A stretch of DNA of 64,000 nucleotides from Sorex araneus. Lineage: Eukaryota; Chordata; Mammalia; Eulipotyphla; Soricidae. The notes beneath the pieces are model-generated. The model ran no database searches and was not told the DNA's origin. It worked only from the letters and a program-made list of their open reading frames with translations. Where the stretch lies: positions 85,609,599 to 85,673,598 of the forward strand of contig NC_073306.1 in NCBI RefSeq assembly GCF_027595985.1, read 5' to 3'. A program made the translations under genes and the position numbers. Below are positions 37,001-40,530 of this stretch, piece by piece. Position 1 is the stretch's first letter; the number at the start of each line of letters is the position of its first letter.

Positions 37001-37990
37001 ACAAAAGAATAAAAAAACATAAATCTCAGTAATCATGAAGTTAATTTACACCTTAAAGATGAGCATATGCTTTGCATGCAGAAAACATGGGTTTGGTCCA
37101 GATGTCACATGGTCCCCTGAGCACAACCAGATGTAGCCCCCAAACTGAGCAACACTCTAGGGTGTCTCATCTGTTAATTCTAAAGAAACACAAAGTTCTC
37201 AAGAGAAAAAGAACAGATTAGGCCTCTATGAAACAAAATTTAAACGGCAATTTAGGATTAATATAAGCAGAGGAAAAGTGGCAAGATAAAGACTGCCTAG
37301 AAAGATTTAAAGTTAGAAGATATGGGGGGAATGTATTTGGGGCTACAAGAGAGAGCTCAATGAGCTAACTGCATGCTTTGTATGCAAAAAGCCTAAATTC
37401 AATCCTTGTAACCACTTTTCCTGAGCAGAGAGCACTGGGAGTAGAACCTAGGCACCATCAGGTGTGACCCAAACTCCTAAACAAGTATTCTAAGTATATT
37501 GCTAAAATGGTTCAGATGGAAAAAAGGAAATGTCATCTTGAGATTAAAGCACAGGATCAGTTCTTCCTAAACAGTTAAACTTTTATAACCCCCTGGTACC
37601 ACAGAAACAAACAAACAAAAAACACAACACGGGTTGGCGTGGGGCTGAGGAAGAATAGTTCAAAATGAAGAGCATACTGCATGCTCTGCATGTGGCCATC
37701 TCCATTCTGATCCCCAGCACTGTCTGGGCCTTCTGCGCCAACAGGAACGACCCTCTATGATCACACCTGGGTTGCCCCACCTCCAGGAAAGAGAAACCAT
37801 ATCAAAATCCCAAAACATAGAATGTTGCTGCTGCACTGCATGGAAACCAGTAACCATCAGCAGCAAGGCTGCTCATAGATCCTATCCCTTGGTTCTTTAC
37901 CTGTGGCCGCTGCTTGTGCTGTGTCTGGTTTTGGTTTTGAGGTTGTTCCCAGTTTCCCCGGGCTCGATTAGTGCCCACCGACGTCATCAT
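1..37990 (-). CDS. UBAP2L: UBAP2L coding sequence, 20 coding exons in window, 3' end outside
   Basis: Ubiquitin-associated protein 2-like is a cytoplasmic RNA-binding protein that promotes stress-granule nucleation with G3BP1 and is methylated by PRMT1 on its RGG region (family knowledge). The exons translate in one continuous phase from MMTSVGTNRARGNWEQ. Visible in order: a UBA domain near residues 49-89, an arginine-glycine rich block near 131-190, long Ser/Thr/Gln/Pro-rich disordered stretches, and the DUF3697 motif (LNLQFGALQFGSEPVLSDYE) near 514-533. About 827 codons lie here; the human protein has about 1087, so the C-terminus lies left of position 1. Every junction keeps frame and no stop interrupts it, so the gene looks intact. 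Its 5' end shares a CpG-island promoter with C1orf43. The paralogue UBAP2 is less likely because the residues follow the UBAP2L sequence I recall very closely. Confidence 0.97.
41..670. other. UBAP2L intron 20: unique DNA with one old SINE
   Basis: About 300-418 is a diverged plus-strand tRNA-SINE of an older subfamily with a ...ACGCTTTGTGTGCAGG... head. The rest (notably 430-660) shows no repeat or ORF I recognise. Confidence 0.5.
671..759 (-). CDS. UBAP2L: UBAP2L exon 20 (residues 784-813)
   Basis: Encodes KAPPNLPPGVPPLLPNPYIM and APGLLHAYP, a proline-rich segment. Acceptor CTCTTAG, donor CCG|GTAAGT, 89 nt. Confidence 0.97.
846..1041 (-). CDS. UBAP2L: UBAP2L exon 19 (residues 719-784)
   Basis: Encodes HTSVESEANLHSSSSTFSTT through TASTRSSVATTS, almost wholly Ser/Thr/Val/Pro. 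Acceptor TTTGAAG (weak, purine just before AG), donor TCAG|GTAGTC. A SINE fragment sits 77 bp upstream of the acceptor. Intron 19 downstream is only 86 bp. Confidence 0.97.
1118..1212 (-). mobile_element. SINE fragment near exon 19 acceptor
   Basis: Head of a tRNA-SINE including the B-box complement GGAATCGAACCC and the terminal CTCTCCAGCCCC. It is sense with UBAP2L transcription and 77 bp upstream of exon 19. Confidence 0.8.
1564..1747 (+). mobile_element. Shrew-type tRNA SINE, full length (family description)
   Basis: Reference copy for the family. The ~165-bp body starts GGGGCTGGAGCGATAGCAC, with A box TAGCACAGCGGGTAGGG, B box GGTTCAATTCC (consensus GGTTCGATTCC), then a tRNA-unrelated part ending GTGTGACCCAAAAA and an A-rich tail. 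Both boxes fit an RNA polymerase III promoter. The target duplication CAGAAATATTACACTACAG flanks the copy. Such elements are mobilised by L1 machinery. Confidence 0.93.
1771..1957 (+). mobile_element. tRNA SINE, diverged
   Basis: Abuts the downstream target duplication of the previous copy. The B-box area is shortened; the tail is A-rich with GAAA runs. Confidence 0.85.
2294..2474 (-). mobile_element. tRNA SINE, full length
   Basis: T-tract to CTCTCCAGCCCC. Target duplication ACTTTATAATTTTTTT on both sides. Confidence 0.92.
2686..2892 (+). mobile_element. tRNA SINE with expanded (CAAAA)n tail
   Basis: Full head and body. The tail has become about nine CAAAA units at 2847-2890. Confidence 0.92.
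2921..3870. repeat. Old SINE remains in UBAP2L intron 18
   Basis: Diverged minus-strand fragments at about 2921-2996, 3030-3140, 3160-3362 and 3743-3870, recognised by GGGGTCACACCCAGCA-like starts and CTCTCC-like ends. 3370-3740 and 3880-4008 look unique. Confidence 0.6.
4009..4078 (-). CDS. UBAP2L: UBAP2L exon 18 (residues 695-718)
   Basis: Encodes TLSTQQNTLSSTSSGRTSTS and TLL. The acceptor has a strong pyrimidine tract ending TTTTTAG. Donor TTG|GTGAGT, 70 nt. Confidence 0.96.
4079..4440. other. UBAP2L intron 17, unique part
   Basis: No SINE or ORF. On the minus strand, 4244-4378 contains two possible hairpins, discussed under findings. Confidence 0.4.
4450..5560 (+). mobile_element. LINE-type 3' region with ~392-bp tandem units
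   Basis: Two related units carry CCATCTCAGGAC at about 4702 and 5094, giving a period near 392 bp. A shared 3' end follows at 5310-5560 (CAAACCATAA..., GGTGGAGGGATGGGTATTGA) with AATAAA. The same arrangement occurs inverted at 59228-60850. I infer the 3' untranslated region of a shrew L1; no reverse-transcriptase ORF is present. Confidence 0.65.
5654..5828 (-). CDS. UBAP2L: UBAP2L exon 17 (residues 637-695)
   Basis: Encodes ATGSAVKSDSPSTSSIPPLS through EEIPNTTTTQHS. Acceptor TTTCCAG, donor CAG|GTAATT, 175 nt, Ser/Thr-rich. Confidence 0.97.
5931..6112 (+). mobile_element. tRNA SINE, diverged
   Basis: Head GTGCCTGGAGTGATAGTACA; ends in C-rich sequence instead of an A tail. Confidence 0.8.
6350..6470 (+). 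mobile_element. Old tRNA SINE split by a younger copy
   Basis: Remnant ends at CTCCTAAG and resumes at about 6664-6705 after the younger insertion at 6472. Confidence 0.65.
6472..6660 (+). mobile_element. tRNA SINE, full length, nested
   Basis: Target duplication AGAAATAGCTCCTAAG on both sides. Antisense to UBAP2L, 125 bp downstream of exon 16. Confidence 0.93.
6786..6840 (-). CDS. UBAP2L: UBAP2L exon 16 (residues 619-637)
   Basis: A 55-nt exon encoding NGFSSVQATQLQTTPSVE. Acceptor GTAGCAG, donor GAAG|GTGAGT. Same-orientation SINEs lie 125 bp and 141 bp from its two ends. Confidence 0.96.
6982..7157 (+). mobile_element. tRNA SINE, full length
   Basis: Antisense to UBAP2L, 141 bp upstream of the exon 16 acceptor, same orientation as the copy at 6472. 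Confidence 0.93.
7158..7805. other. UBAP2L intron 15, remainder
   Basis: 7160-7620 looks unique. About 7650-7770 is a diverged plus-strand SINE relic with a C-rich end. Confidence 0.45.
7806..7995 (-). CDS. UBAP2L: UBAP2L exon 15 (residues 555-618)
   Basis: Encodes ESSSTISSNQSQESGYQSGP through SSSPQKDLTQAK, Ser/Gln/Tyr-rich and disordered. Acceptor GTCACAG, donor AAG|GTTAGT, 190 nt. Confidence 0.97.
8120..8250 (-). repeat. Old SINE relic
   Basis: Ends ...CTATACTATTGCTCCAGCTT, followed by a partial repeat of the same end at about 8261-8281. The rest of 7996-8520 is unremarkable. Confidence 0.6.
8534..8895 (-). mobile_element. Old minus-strand SINE interrupted by a younger plus-strand SINE
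   Basis: Halves at 8534-8605 and 8798-8895 read as one minus-strand copy with the insertion at 8613 between them. Confidence 0.75.
8613..8797 (+). mobile_element. tRNA SINE, nested
   Basis: A box shortened (TAGCACAGGTAGGAC). The tail is (CAAAAA)n. Confidence 0.88.
9012..9174 (+). mobile_element. tRNA SINE, diverged
   Basis: B box GGTTCGATTCC intact. The head begins GGACCAGAGACAG. Confidence 0.82.
9300..9425 (+). mobile_element. tRNA SINE with 3' body deletion
   Basis: Head and B box intact. The segment between CACCACCAGGAGTGA and the tail is shortened by about 40 bp. An AT-rich tail (AAATAA units) follows. Confidence 0.85.
9605..9855. repeat. Two old SINE relics, minus then plus
   Basis: About 9610-9690 reads as minus strand (AGTCACATCCAGCAATTCTC). 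About 9693-9855 reads as plus strand (ACATGCTTTGCACATGG). Confidence 0.6.
9880..10012 (+). mobile_element. tRNA SINE with A box deleted
   Basis: GGGGCT joins directly to AGTTCGATTCTCAGC, removing about 50 bp with the A box. Target duplication AGAATGATCT. Confidence 0.85.
10014..10160 (+). repeat. GAA microsatellite with 64-bp-period direct duplication
   Basis: (GAA)n follows the SINE tail. TGATCTTAAAGACACACAAC occurs at 10047 and 10111, so a ~50-bp segment plus its GAA spacer is duplicated in tandem. Confidence 0.92.
10335..10516 (-). mobile_element. tRNA SINE, full length
   Basis: Preceded by an (AT)n run at 10320-10333. Contains a small duplication CTCAGGAACTCAGGAAC. Confidence 0.9.
10620..11060 (+). 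repeat. Old SINE relics in UBAP2L intron 14
   Basis: About 10620-10790 is a diverged copy of the main family. About 10855-11060 is an older subfamily (GGGACATAGGTCAGAGGGCT). 11062-11514 is unique. Confidence 0.6.
11515..11687 (-). CDS. UBAP2L: UBAP2L exon 14 (residues 498-555), DUF3697
   Basis: Encodes IPALAVEMPGSADISGLNLQ followed by FGALQFGSEPVLSDYESTPT. This is the conserved UBAP2/UBAP2L DUF3697 motif, reported to contact G3BP. Acceptor TTTACAG, donor CCAG|GTAGAA. The intron to exon 13 is only 138 bp. Confidence 0.97.
11826..12103 (-). CDS. UBAP2L: UBAP2L exon 13 (residues 405-497)
   Basis: The largest exon here (278 nt). Encodes LKNSNDSAVHSPFTKRQAFT, a proline run (AAAPPPPSSPLPSK), and the basic Gln/Lys segment PAQQKLKQQKKKASLTSK. 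Acceptor GTGCAG, donor AAG|GTACTT. Confidence 0.97.
12657..12833 (+). mobile_element. tRNA SINE, diverged, C-rich end
   Basis: Head GGGGGCTGGAGAGACAGTAC. Ends 37 bp downstream of UBAP2L exon 12 in intron 12. 12104-12656 of that intron shows no repeat. Confidence 0.85.
12870..13068 (-). CDS. UBAP2L: UBAP2L exon 12 (residues 339-405)
   Basis: Encodes VSMLGKGFGDVGEAKGGSTT and the Gln/Ala-rich LEQFKTAQALAQLAAQ, then a Ser/Thr stretch ending SPSLVQY. Acceptor TTTACAG, donor TATG|GTAAGG, 199 nt. Confidence 0.97.
13281..13430 (+). mobile_element. tRNA SINE, diverged
   Basis: Head GGGCCAGAGGATAATACAAT. The body lacks about 30 bp before the A tail. Confidence 0.82.
13660..14060. repeat. Old SINE relics in UBAP2L intron 11
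   Basis: Minus-strand fragment 13664-13740 and a very diverged segment 13840-13970. The rest is unique. Confidence 0.5.
14068..14252 (+). mobile_element. tRNA SINE, full length, near consensus
   Basis: Long A tail. Short target duplication of ATCAATCA type. Confidence 0.93.
14288..14456 (-). mobile_element. tRNA SINE, diverged
   Basis: Reads TTTTTGAGTCATACCTAGCA to CTCTTTGGCCCC. Confidence 0.78.
14480..15180. repeat. Old SINE relics and AT-rich unique DNA
   Basis: Plus-strand relics at about 14480-14640 and 14798-14930. 14940-15180 is AT-rich without recognised features. Confidence 0.5.
15184..15354 (+). mobile_element. tRNA SINE, diverged, (CA)n before the A tail
   Basis: GTTCGATCCCAGGATCCC retained. 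A (CA)n run of about 9 units precedes the A tail. Confidence 0.82.
15360..15660. other. AT-rich intron DNA
   Basis: Mostly unique. About 15575-15650 is a head fragment of an old SINE (ACATGCCTTGCATG). Confidence 0.4.
15666..15846 (-). mobile_element. tRNA SINE, full length, near consensus
   Basis: Target duplication AGTTAACTCATTTTT exact on both sides. An uninterrupted T tract suggests recent insertion. Confidence 0.94.
16075..16246 (-). CDS. UBAP2L: UBAP2L exon 11 (residues 281-338)
   Basis: Encodes IDLAVLLGKSPSSMENDSSN through NTFSHHNM. Acceptor CACATAG, donor ATG|GTAAGT, 172 nt. The IDLAVLLGK segment is the short hydrophobic patch after the acidic region. Confidence 0.97.
16499..16662 (-). 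mobile_element. tRNA SINE, B-box region shortened
   Basis: After CGAACCCGGGTAGG the sequence jumps to CAAATGCCC, losing about 15 bp of the tRNA-like part. Confidence 0.9.
16690..16906 (+). repeat. Old SINE relic
   Basis: ACATGCTTTGCCTGCAAAACT head and a degraded body at about 16735-16865. Confidence 0.55.
16907..17088 (-). mobile_element. tRNA SINE, full length
   Basis: Target duplication CTACAACAA. Confidence 0.92.
17245..17540. repeat. Old SINE pair, minus then plus
   Basis: 17245-17360 minus-strand relic. 17379-17540 plus-strand copy with a shortened A-to-B box interval. Confidence 0.7.
17724..17914 (+). mobile_element. tRNA SINE, full length
   Basis: Near consensus. Imperfect target duplication CCACATTGGAGA / ACACATTTGAGA. 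Confidence 0.93.
17920..18370 (+). repeat. Old SINE relics
   Basis: About 17995-18125 and 18215-18365 carry TTTGCATGCAGGAGGCC-type heads of an older subfamily. Confidence 0.55.
18374..18586 (-). mobile_element. tRNA SINE carrying a poly(A)-only insertion
   Basis: The copy is interrupted at 18462-18476 by 15 A bases flanked by a direct repeat AGAATCAACCCTGGC (about 18447-18461 and 18476-18491). About 20 bp of the SINE near CTGCACTCAG is also missing. Confidence 0.9.
18590..18858. other. Unique intron DNA
   Basis: No repeat, ORF or splice-like exon recognised. Confidence 0.4.
18859..19079 (+). mobile_element. tRNA SINE, near consensus, very long A tail
   Basis: The tail has about 43 uninterrupted A followed by CAAAC and more A. 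Target duplication AAATATCCAGGGCT on both sides. One of the youngest-looking copies here. Confidence 0.95.
19379..19571 (-). mobile_element. tRNA SINE with extra 5' junction, possible dimer remnant
   Basis: Target duplication GAGAACTTCCAGATTTGT (about 19362 and 19572). Between the SINE 5' end and the downstream duplication lie extra bases that read, on the SINE strand, TCCCAAAAAAAAAAGGGG. Confidence 0.93.
19800..19955 (-). repeat. Old SINE relic
   Basis: Reads CGGTGCTCAACACCCGGCTC to ATCTCTCTGGCCCC. It is the last repeat before a SINE-poor stretch. Confidence 0.6.
20110..20195 (-). CDS. UBAP2L: UBAP2L exon 10 (residues 253-281), GC donor
   Basis: Encodes LSETKIFTASNVSSVPLPAE through NVTITAGQ. 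The acceptor is TTTCCAG. The only donor that keeps frame with exon 11 (Arg split AG|A) is CAGAG|GCAAGT, a GC donor with an otherwise perfect consensus. Confidence 0.95.
20196..21720. other. UBAP2L intron 9, SINE-free
   Basis: 1.5 kb with no recognised repeat apart from short A/T runs. AT-rich; no exon-like ORF with splice sites seen. Confidence 0.5.
21721..21773 (-). CDS. UBAP2L: UBAP2L exon 9 (residues 235-252)
   Basis: A 53-nt exon encoding AWRTATEEWGTEDWNED, a Trp/Glu-rich acidic stretch. Acceptor TTCCCAG, donor GAT|GTAGGT. It is isolated between two long introns (1.5 and 3.7 kb). Confidence 0.97.
21774..25474. other. UBAP2L intron 8, one SINE only
   Basis: 3.7 kb containing the SINE at 22443 and otherwise AT-rich apparently unique DNA, with A runs near 23735 and 24695. 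No exon recognised. Confidence 0.5.
22443..22619 (+). mobile_element. tRNA SINE, full length
   Basis: Target duplication GAAAGAAATCTAAATGC. Confidence 0.92.
25475..25587 (-). CDS. UBAP2L: UBAP2L exon 8 (residues 197-235)
   Basis: Encodes TFNPADYAEPTNTDDNYGNS through GHFEPDDGT, an Asn/Asp-rich segment. The acceptor follows a C tract (CCCCCCAG). The donor is ACGA|GTGAGT. The phase joins exon 9 to give SAWRTATEEWG. Confidence 0.97.
25825..25996 (+). mobile_element. tRNA SINE, full length
   Basis: Intact A and B boxes (GGTTTGATTCC). In UBAP2L intron 7. Confidence 0.92.
26030..26460 (+). repeat. Three old SINE relics in a row
   Basis: About 26035-26150, 26222-26340 and 26370-26460, all plus strand and heavily diverged. 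26470-26720 is unique. Confidence 0.55.
26726..26914 (-). mobile_element. tRNA SINE, full length
   Basis: Target duplication CTAGAGACCTTTCT. Followed by a purine (A/G) run at 26935-26965. Confidence 0.92.
27048..27093 (-). CDS. UBAP2L: UBAP2L exon 7 (residues 182-197), end of RGG region
   Basis: A short 46-nt exon encoding GGSGRRGGRFSAQGMG. Acceptor TTTAG, donor GGG|GTAAGT. It completes the arginine-glycine block. Skipping it would shift the frame. Confidence 0.96.
27094..27571. other. UBAP2L intron 6
   Basis: A diverged SINE-like piece at about 27200-27280 (GGTTCAATTCCCAGTACC); otherwise unique. Confidence 0.45.
27572..27667 (-). CDS. UBAP2L: UBAP2L exon 6 (residues 150-182), RGG region
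   Basis: Encodes FRGQENGLDGTKSGGPSGRG followed by a dense run of RG dipeptides, the known PRMT1-methylated and RNA-binding part. Acceptor TTTCAG, donor GAG|GTAATT. It is 96 nt, entering at phase 1. Confidence 0.97.
27668..28094. other. UBAP2L intron 5, no repeats seen
   Basis: 427 bp of AT-rich apparently unique sequence between two RGG-encoding exons. Confidence 0.5.
28095..28263 (-). CDS. UBAP2L: UBAP2L exon 5 (residues 94-150), start of RGG region
   Basis: Encodes HSWEMVGKKKGVSGQKDGG, an acidic/basic DRDRDY segment, then RRRGGPPRRGRGASRGRE. Acceptor TGTAG, donor AGT|GTATGC leaving one base of the next codon. Intron 4 upstream (28264-35044) is the longest in the gene seen here. Confidence 0.97.
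28402..28522 (-). repeat. Old SINE relic
   Basis: Starts in a G-rich run and ends CCACTGTACCATTCCTCC. Confidence 0.6.
28663..28822 (+). mobile_element. tRNA SINE, 3' body shortened
   Basis: Lacks the CCCTGTGCATCGCC segment before the tail. Target duplication GATTTAAAAATCTCT / GATTTTAAAATCTCT. Confidence 0.9.
28848..29019 (+). mobile_element. tRNA SINE inserted beside the previous copy
   Basis: Target duplication AAATCTCTATACACTTCA. Its left repeat includes the right repeat of the copy at 28663, so this insertion is the later of the two. Confidence 0.92.
29020..29853. repeat. Old SINE relics in UBAP2L intron 4
   Basis: Minus-strand relics at about 29065-29150, 29288-29443 and 29540-29645. 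Plus-strand relic at about 29695-29840. Confidence 0.55.
29854..30023 (+). mobile_element. tRNA SINE, full length
   Basis: Target duplication AAAACCTAAT. GGTTCGATTCC intact. Confidence 0.92.
30064..30425 (+). mobile_element. Old plus-strand SINE split by a younger minus-strand copy
   Basis: Head and B box at 30064-30171; the body resumes at about 30348-30425. Confidence 0.8.
30172..30347 (-). mobile_element. tRNA SINE, near consensus, nested
   Basis: Target duplication CCAGGATTGATTCT. Confidence 0.94.
30509..30882 (-). repeat. Two minus-strand SINEs
   Basis: 30509-30665 is strongly diverged. 30699-30882 is nearly full length, with the B-box region altered (GGGGAGCGAACCAGGG). Confidence 0.78.
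31021..31280. repeat. Plus-strand SINE then minus-strand relic
   Basis: 31021-31160 head through GCTGGATGTGAGCC. 31173-31276 reads as the opposite strand. Confidence 0.72.
31330..31697. repeat. Old SINE relic and diverged plus-strand SINE
   Basis: 31330-31465 minus-strand relic. 31548-31697 plus-strand copy with a C-run tail. 31700-32135 is unique. Confidence 0.65.
32136..32314 (+). mobile_element. tRNA SINE, full length
   Basis: Target duplication AAAAAGCATGATAGTCCC. Confidence 0.94.
32376..32559 (+). mobile_element. tRNA SINE, full length
   Basis: Target duplication AGTGAAATAA. Lies 61 bp after the previous copy. Confidence 0.94.
32705..32860 (+). repeat. Old SINE relic
   Basis: Plus-strand, head GTCAGGAATGAGAGACTC, without A-tail structure. 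Confidence 0.5.
33012..33186 (-). mobile_element. tRNA SINE, full length
   Basis: Target duplication CACATACTAC. Confidence 0.92.
33232..33600. repeat. Old SINE relics, one with a 21-bp internal repeat
   Basis: 33232-33388 minus strand. 33425-33598 plus strand, where AGTTCAATATCCAGCAT is present twice in tandem. Confidence 0.65.
33735..33836 (+). mobile_element. Truncated LINE-type 3' end
   Basis: About 100 bp matching the last segment of the elements at 5460, 59230 and 62955 (GGGATGGGTC..., CTGTAACT..., CAATTAAAAA) and ending in an A tail. A 5'-truncated copy. Confidence 0.6.
33936..34089 (+). mobile_element. tRNA SINE, 3' body shortened
   Basis: Lacks CCCTGTGCATCGCC as the copy at 28663 does. 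Target duplication ACACTCTA. Confidence 0.92.
34141..34545. repeat. Old SINE relics
   Basis: 34141-34315 plus strand, older TTTGCATGTAAGAGGTCC head. 34440-34540 minus strand. Confidence 0.55.
34725..34976 (+). mobile_element. Second SINE type: shared tRNA head, different body, (GACAGT)n end
   Basis: The first ~65 bp match the main SINE head up to GGTTCAATTCC. The rest is unrelated (CAGAGCCTGGCAAGCTACCC, ATTCGATATGCC, GTTACTGGTGCC) and ends in GTGACA repeats rather than poly(A). Flanking repeat CACTTGC. This body recurs in shrew sequence I recall. Confidence 0.85.
35045..35155 (-). CDS. UBAP2L: UBAP2L exon 4 (residues 57-93), UBA core
   Basis: Encodes LIDITGKNQDECVIALHDCN through EGNPDT, the helical core of the UBA domain. 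Acceptor TTTAG, donor ACG|GTACAG. It is 111 nt, phase 0/0. Exons 3 and 4 together hold the whole UBA fold. Confidence 0.97.
35156..35712. other. UBAP2L intron 3
   Basis: A SINE body fragment at about 35405-35485; the rest is unique AT-rich DNA. Confidence 0.5.
35713..35790 (-). CDS. UBAP2L: UBAP2L exon 3 (residues 31-56)
   Basis: Encodes ATAEQIRLAQMISDHNDADF and onward to KVKQ, the first part of the UBA-like region. Acceptor CCTAG, donor CAA|GTGAGT. It is 78 nt long, phase 0 at both ends, and so could be skipped without a frameshift. Confidence 0.97.
35859..36026 (+). mobile_element. tRNA SINE, diverged
   Basis: Inserted in what may be an old DNA-transposon-like sequence (GTTCTCAAACCT before it, GGCACAGTATAGTCCACTTTGG after it). 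Confidence 0.78.
36027..37790. repeat. UBAP2L intron 2: old SINE relics and unique DNA
   Basis: Relics at about 36393-36440, 36707-36850, 36890-37005, 37050-37140, 37340-37475 and 37640-37780, mostly plus strand and of older head types. 36120-36390 and 36480-36700 look unique. Confidence 0.5.
37901..37990 (-). CDS. UBAP2L: UBAP2L exon 2, coding part (residues 1-30)
   Basis: Begins with tandem ATG codons at 37988-37990 and 37985-37987 (MMTSVG). The exon extends as 5'UTR to about 38030, where a long pyrimidine tract ends in TTTCAG. The donor is CAG|GTAAAG. The exon ends in phase 0 after HKQRPQ. Confidence 0.97.
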
Positions 37991-38030
37991 TTACAGTATA
38001 TACAAATAATAGTATTTACAAGGTAGAATA
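37991..38030 (-). other. UBAP2L: UBAP2L 5'UTR part of exon 2
   Basis: Forty bases between the inferred acceptor (polypyrimidine tract at about 38033-38065, AG at 38031-38032) and the start codon. No upstream ATG is seen within it. Confidence 0.75.
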
Positions 38031-40395
38031 CTGAAAGTTAAAAAACAAAAAAAACAAAAAAGGAGTTTAGATGTTTAATGTGGACACAATGTTTTCAACC
38101 TCTTTCATCAATACCTTCATCACTTTCCTTTCTTCCAAATAAAAAACCACGGCAATTCACTGTTCTTGAGACAGCTGGATAAATTAAGTTCTTAAGAAAT
38201 ATGGCTGTTAAACCATTTTTGTGTGCCAAGAAATATATAAAGCATATATAAATGATGGTTTGTGTTTTTTTTTTTTAAGCTACACAATCTGGTAACAGTA
38301 CCCTGAAAGTAGGCTTTGTGAAGTTCTGCAGCCTTAAAGCAAACCAATTGTTAATAATCAACAGTCTATATTTTATATAGGTGAAAATATCTTTAAGTCC
38401 TTCGACAAAAAGAAAGATAATCAGTGAAGCCAAGAAGCAAAACCCTTCCAGGAAATTTATCTACACTCCAAATAAAGATAATTTCAAATACTGTACCCTA
38501 TGAAAACAATTTCAACTGCTTTAAAAACCTCGTTCTAAGTAAGTTGCAAGTAATCTCGACCCTCTGGGAAATAACATCTCAAATCTAGACTTTTTCTGTC
38601 GTTTCTAGCTTTCAGGATATGATAGGGGAGCTCCATAGCCTTCAAGAAGATGTTTCAATGTCAGTGAACTTTCCCAGAATCTCAGTTCCTTGGCTAGTAA
38701 TGACAACACAGTGCTTTTGGTTTCCTAGTCCACAGTTTCAAGAAACCAGAGTTGTAATTACCCTTCACCACTCACCTTAATATATAGAGTCCCAAATTTG
38801 TCCCAAACCAAAAGCATCTAGCACAAAGTTTTATTTGGAGGAAAGAGCTTCTGGGAAATGTTAAATTTGAAGCATCATTGCTGGCATGTCCTTGTTGAGT
38901 CTTTAAAGAGACACAGAACATACAAGGCCTTCCCCAAACCAGGTTTTTAATACAACAACACTTCCAACAAGAAAGGATTCTATTGAATTTAAGTTCCCTT
39001 TATTCATACTTCGCTTTATAATGCAATCTCAGTTGCTGCATTTATTAAACAAAAAAAGCATCATGTGATGGGTAATCAAAATAAGGTTATTTTGAATTGT
39101 TCTGTCCCCTTGAAAAGCAGTTTATACCTTTCTGCTTTGTATTTATTTTTTCACTAGTGAATTCAGGTTAATTCTAAACTACCCAGGAGACAATGCTAGA
39201 CTGGTTGGGCTGGAGAAAGGTGGTGAAAAGATGGACTTGAGAAAAGGTGGGTTTCTAATAAAAAATGAGAGGATTAACTATTACTGAAGCAAATTTCACC
39301 TATTTCTTGGAAACAAAGAAAGCTAACTTCCCTGTAAACAAATTTCTAGTCGCTGCAGTCACTAGTTGCAGAGGTCTTTGTTTCTTTGATGCAGTCTGGT
39401 CAGTAAGAATTAAAAGTTCTACATTGTCTACAACAAAGACATTTCTTTTTTCCTTTTTGCAGCTCAGGGAGTAAAACTCCAAATTCTCCCACAAGCAAGT
39501 TCTCTACTACTGAACTACATCCCCCACTACATCCCCCACCCTTACCAAGATTTTTAAGGCTACATCAGAGCTGACTTTTAACAATTACCTCTTGCCCCTA
39601 CCCTCGTGTACACACCAAGTCCTGAAAATATGTGGAGCTAGCACAGAATTATTTGCTACAGAGTAGTCCATTTTCCCAGGCTGACAGTATAGTTGTTTCA
39701 ACACGTAATTAAAAAAAAAAAACTCAACAAAATACAAGTGTTGTTTACTCACGTACCCCTAAATTCAGAGCAACAAAGGAGAGGGAGAAGAGGAAAATTA
39801 TTATGCACTATTGGTTCTAAGATGAAGTTTCTAGGAGTAGCCACTCCTGTAACTTACAAGTACTAAATGTTTTCTAGTCCGCATGTGATTTCAATTTGCG
39901 AGCATGAGTTACAATGCCGATGTGAATTGCATGACTAGTTACATATACCACAGTGTACCAAACCAGTCAATGATATATATTAAAGACATCTTGAAAGCCA
40001 CATAATTACCGGAGGGGGGGAATCCTTCTAATCACTTTTGCTATTAGCTTCCATTTACCTCTTGCAAGTGCTTTGAAATGTGACTTAAAAATTTTTACCA
40101 CCTAGGAAGTAACAACACCGAGCAACAGGTCCAAAGTTAGTGATCGCGGATGGATCACTGGAGAGCACAGAATTAGCAGCCTTGTAGTAACAGAGACACA
40201 TACCCAGAGTTAGTACAAGGAGACAAGAACTCTGAAGCACTCTTTCTTTGAAACAAAAATATTAAAGAGAATAAAAGTGACAAGGATCAGACACCAGAGA
40301 AAGAGCAAAGGAACAAGTACAGGTTTCAACACAGAAGTGCCTTCGACCGTGTTTTGAAAACCAGCTACTTAAAAAAATAGCCAGAGAAATTTTAC
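38031..40395. other. UBAP2L intron 1, SINE-free part
   Basis: 2.4 kb of apparently unique sequence with no SINE. No exon-like ORF bounded by splice sites was identified, although alternative 5' exons could lie here. Confidence 0.45.
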
Positions 40396-40399
40396 AGGA

Positions 40400-40530
40400 A
40401 AAAAACAAATCACAAGCATTTATTGAGCATCGACTACGTGTCCAGTACTTTAAAAAATACAAAAGCAATACGACTGGGTCACTGCCCTCAGGGAGCTCAC
40501 AATCTAATTGGCGAAGATAATTCAGAAACT
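40400..40530 (-). repeat. Ancient MIR/L2-like repeat
   Basis: CATTTATTGAGCATCGACTA and CCCTCAGGGAGCTCACAATC match consensus stretches of old mammalian-wide repeats. It lies at the edge of the CpG island. Confidence 0.65.
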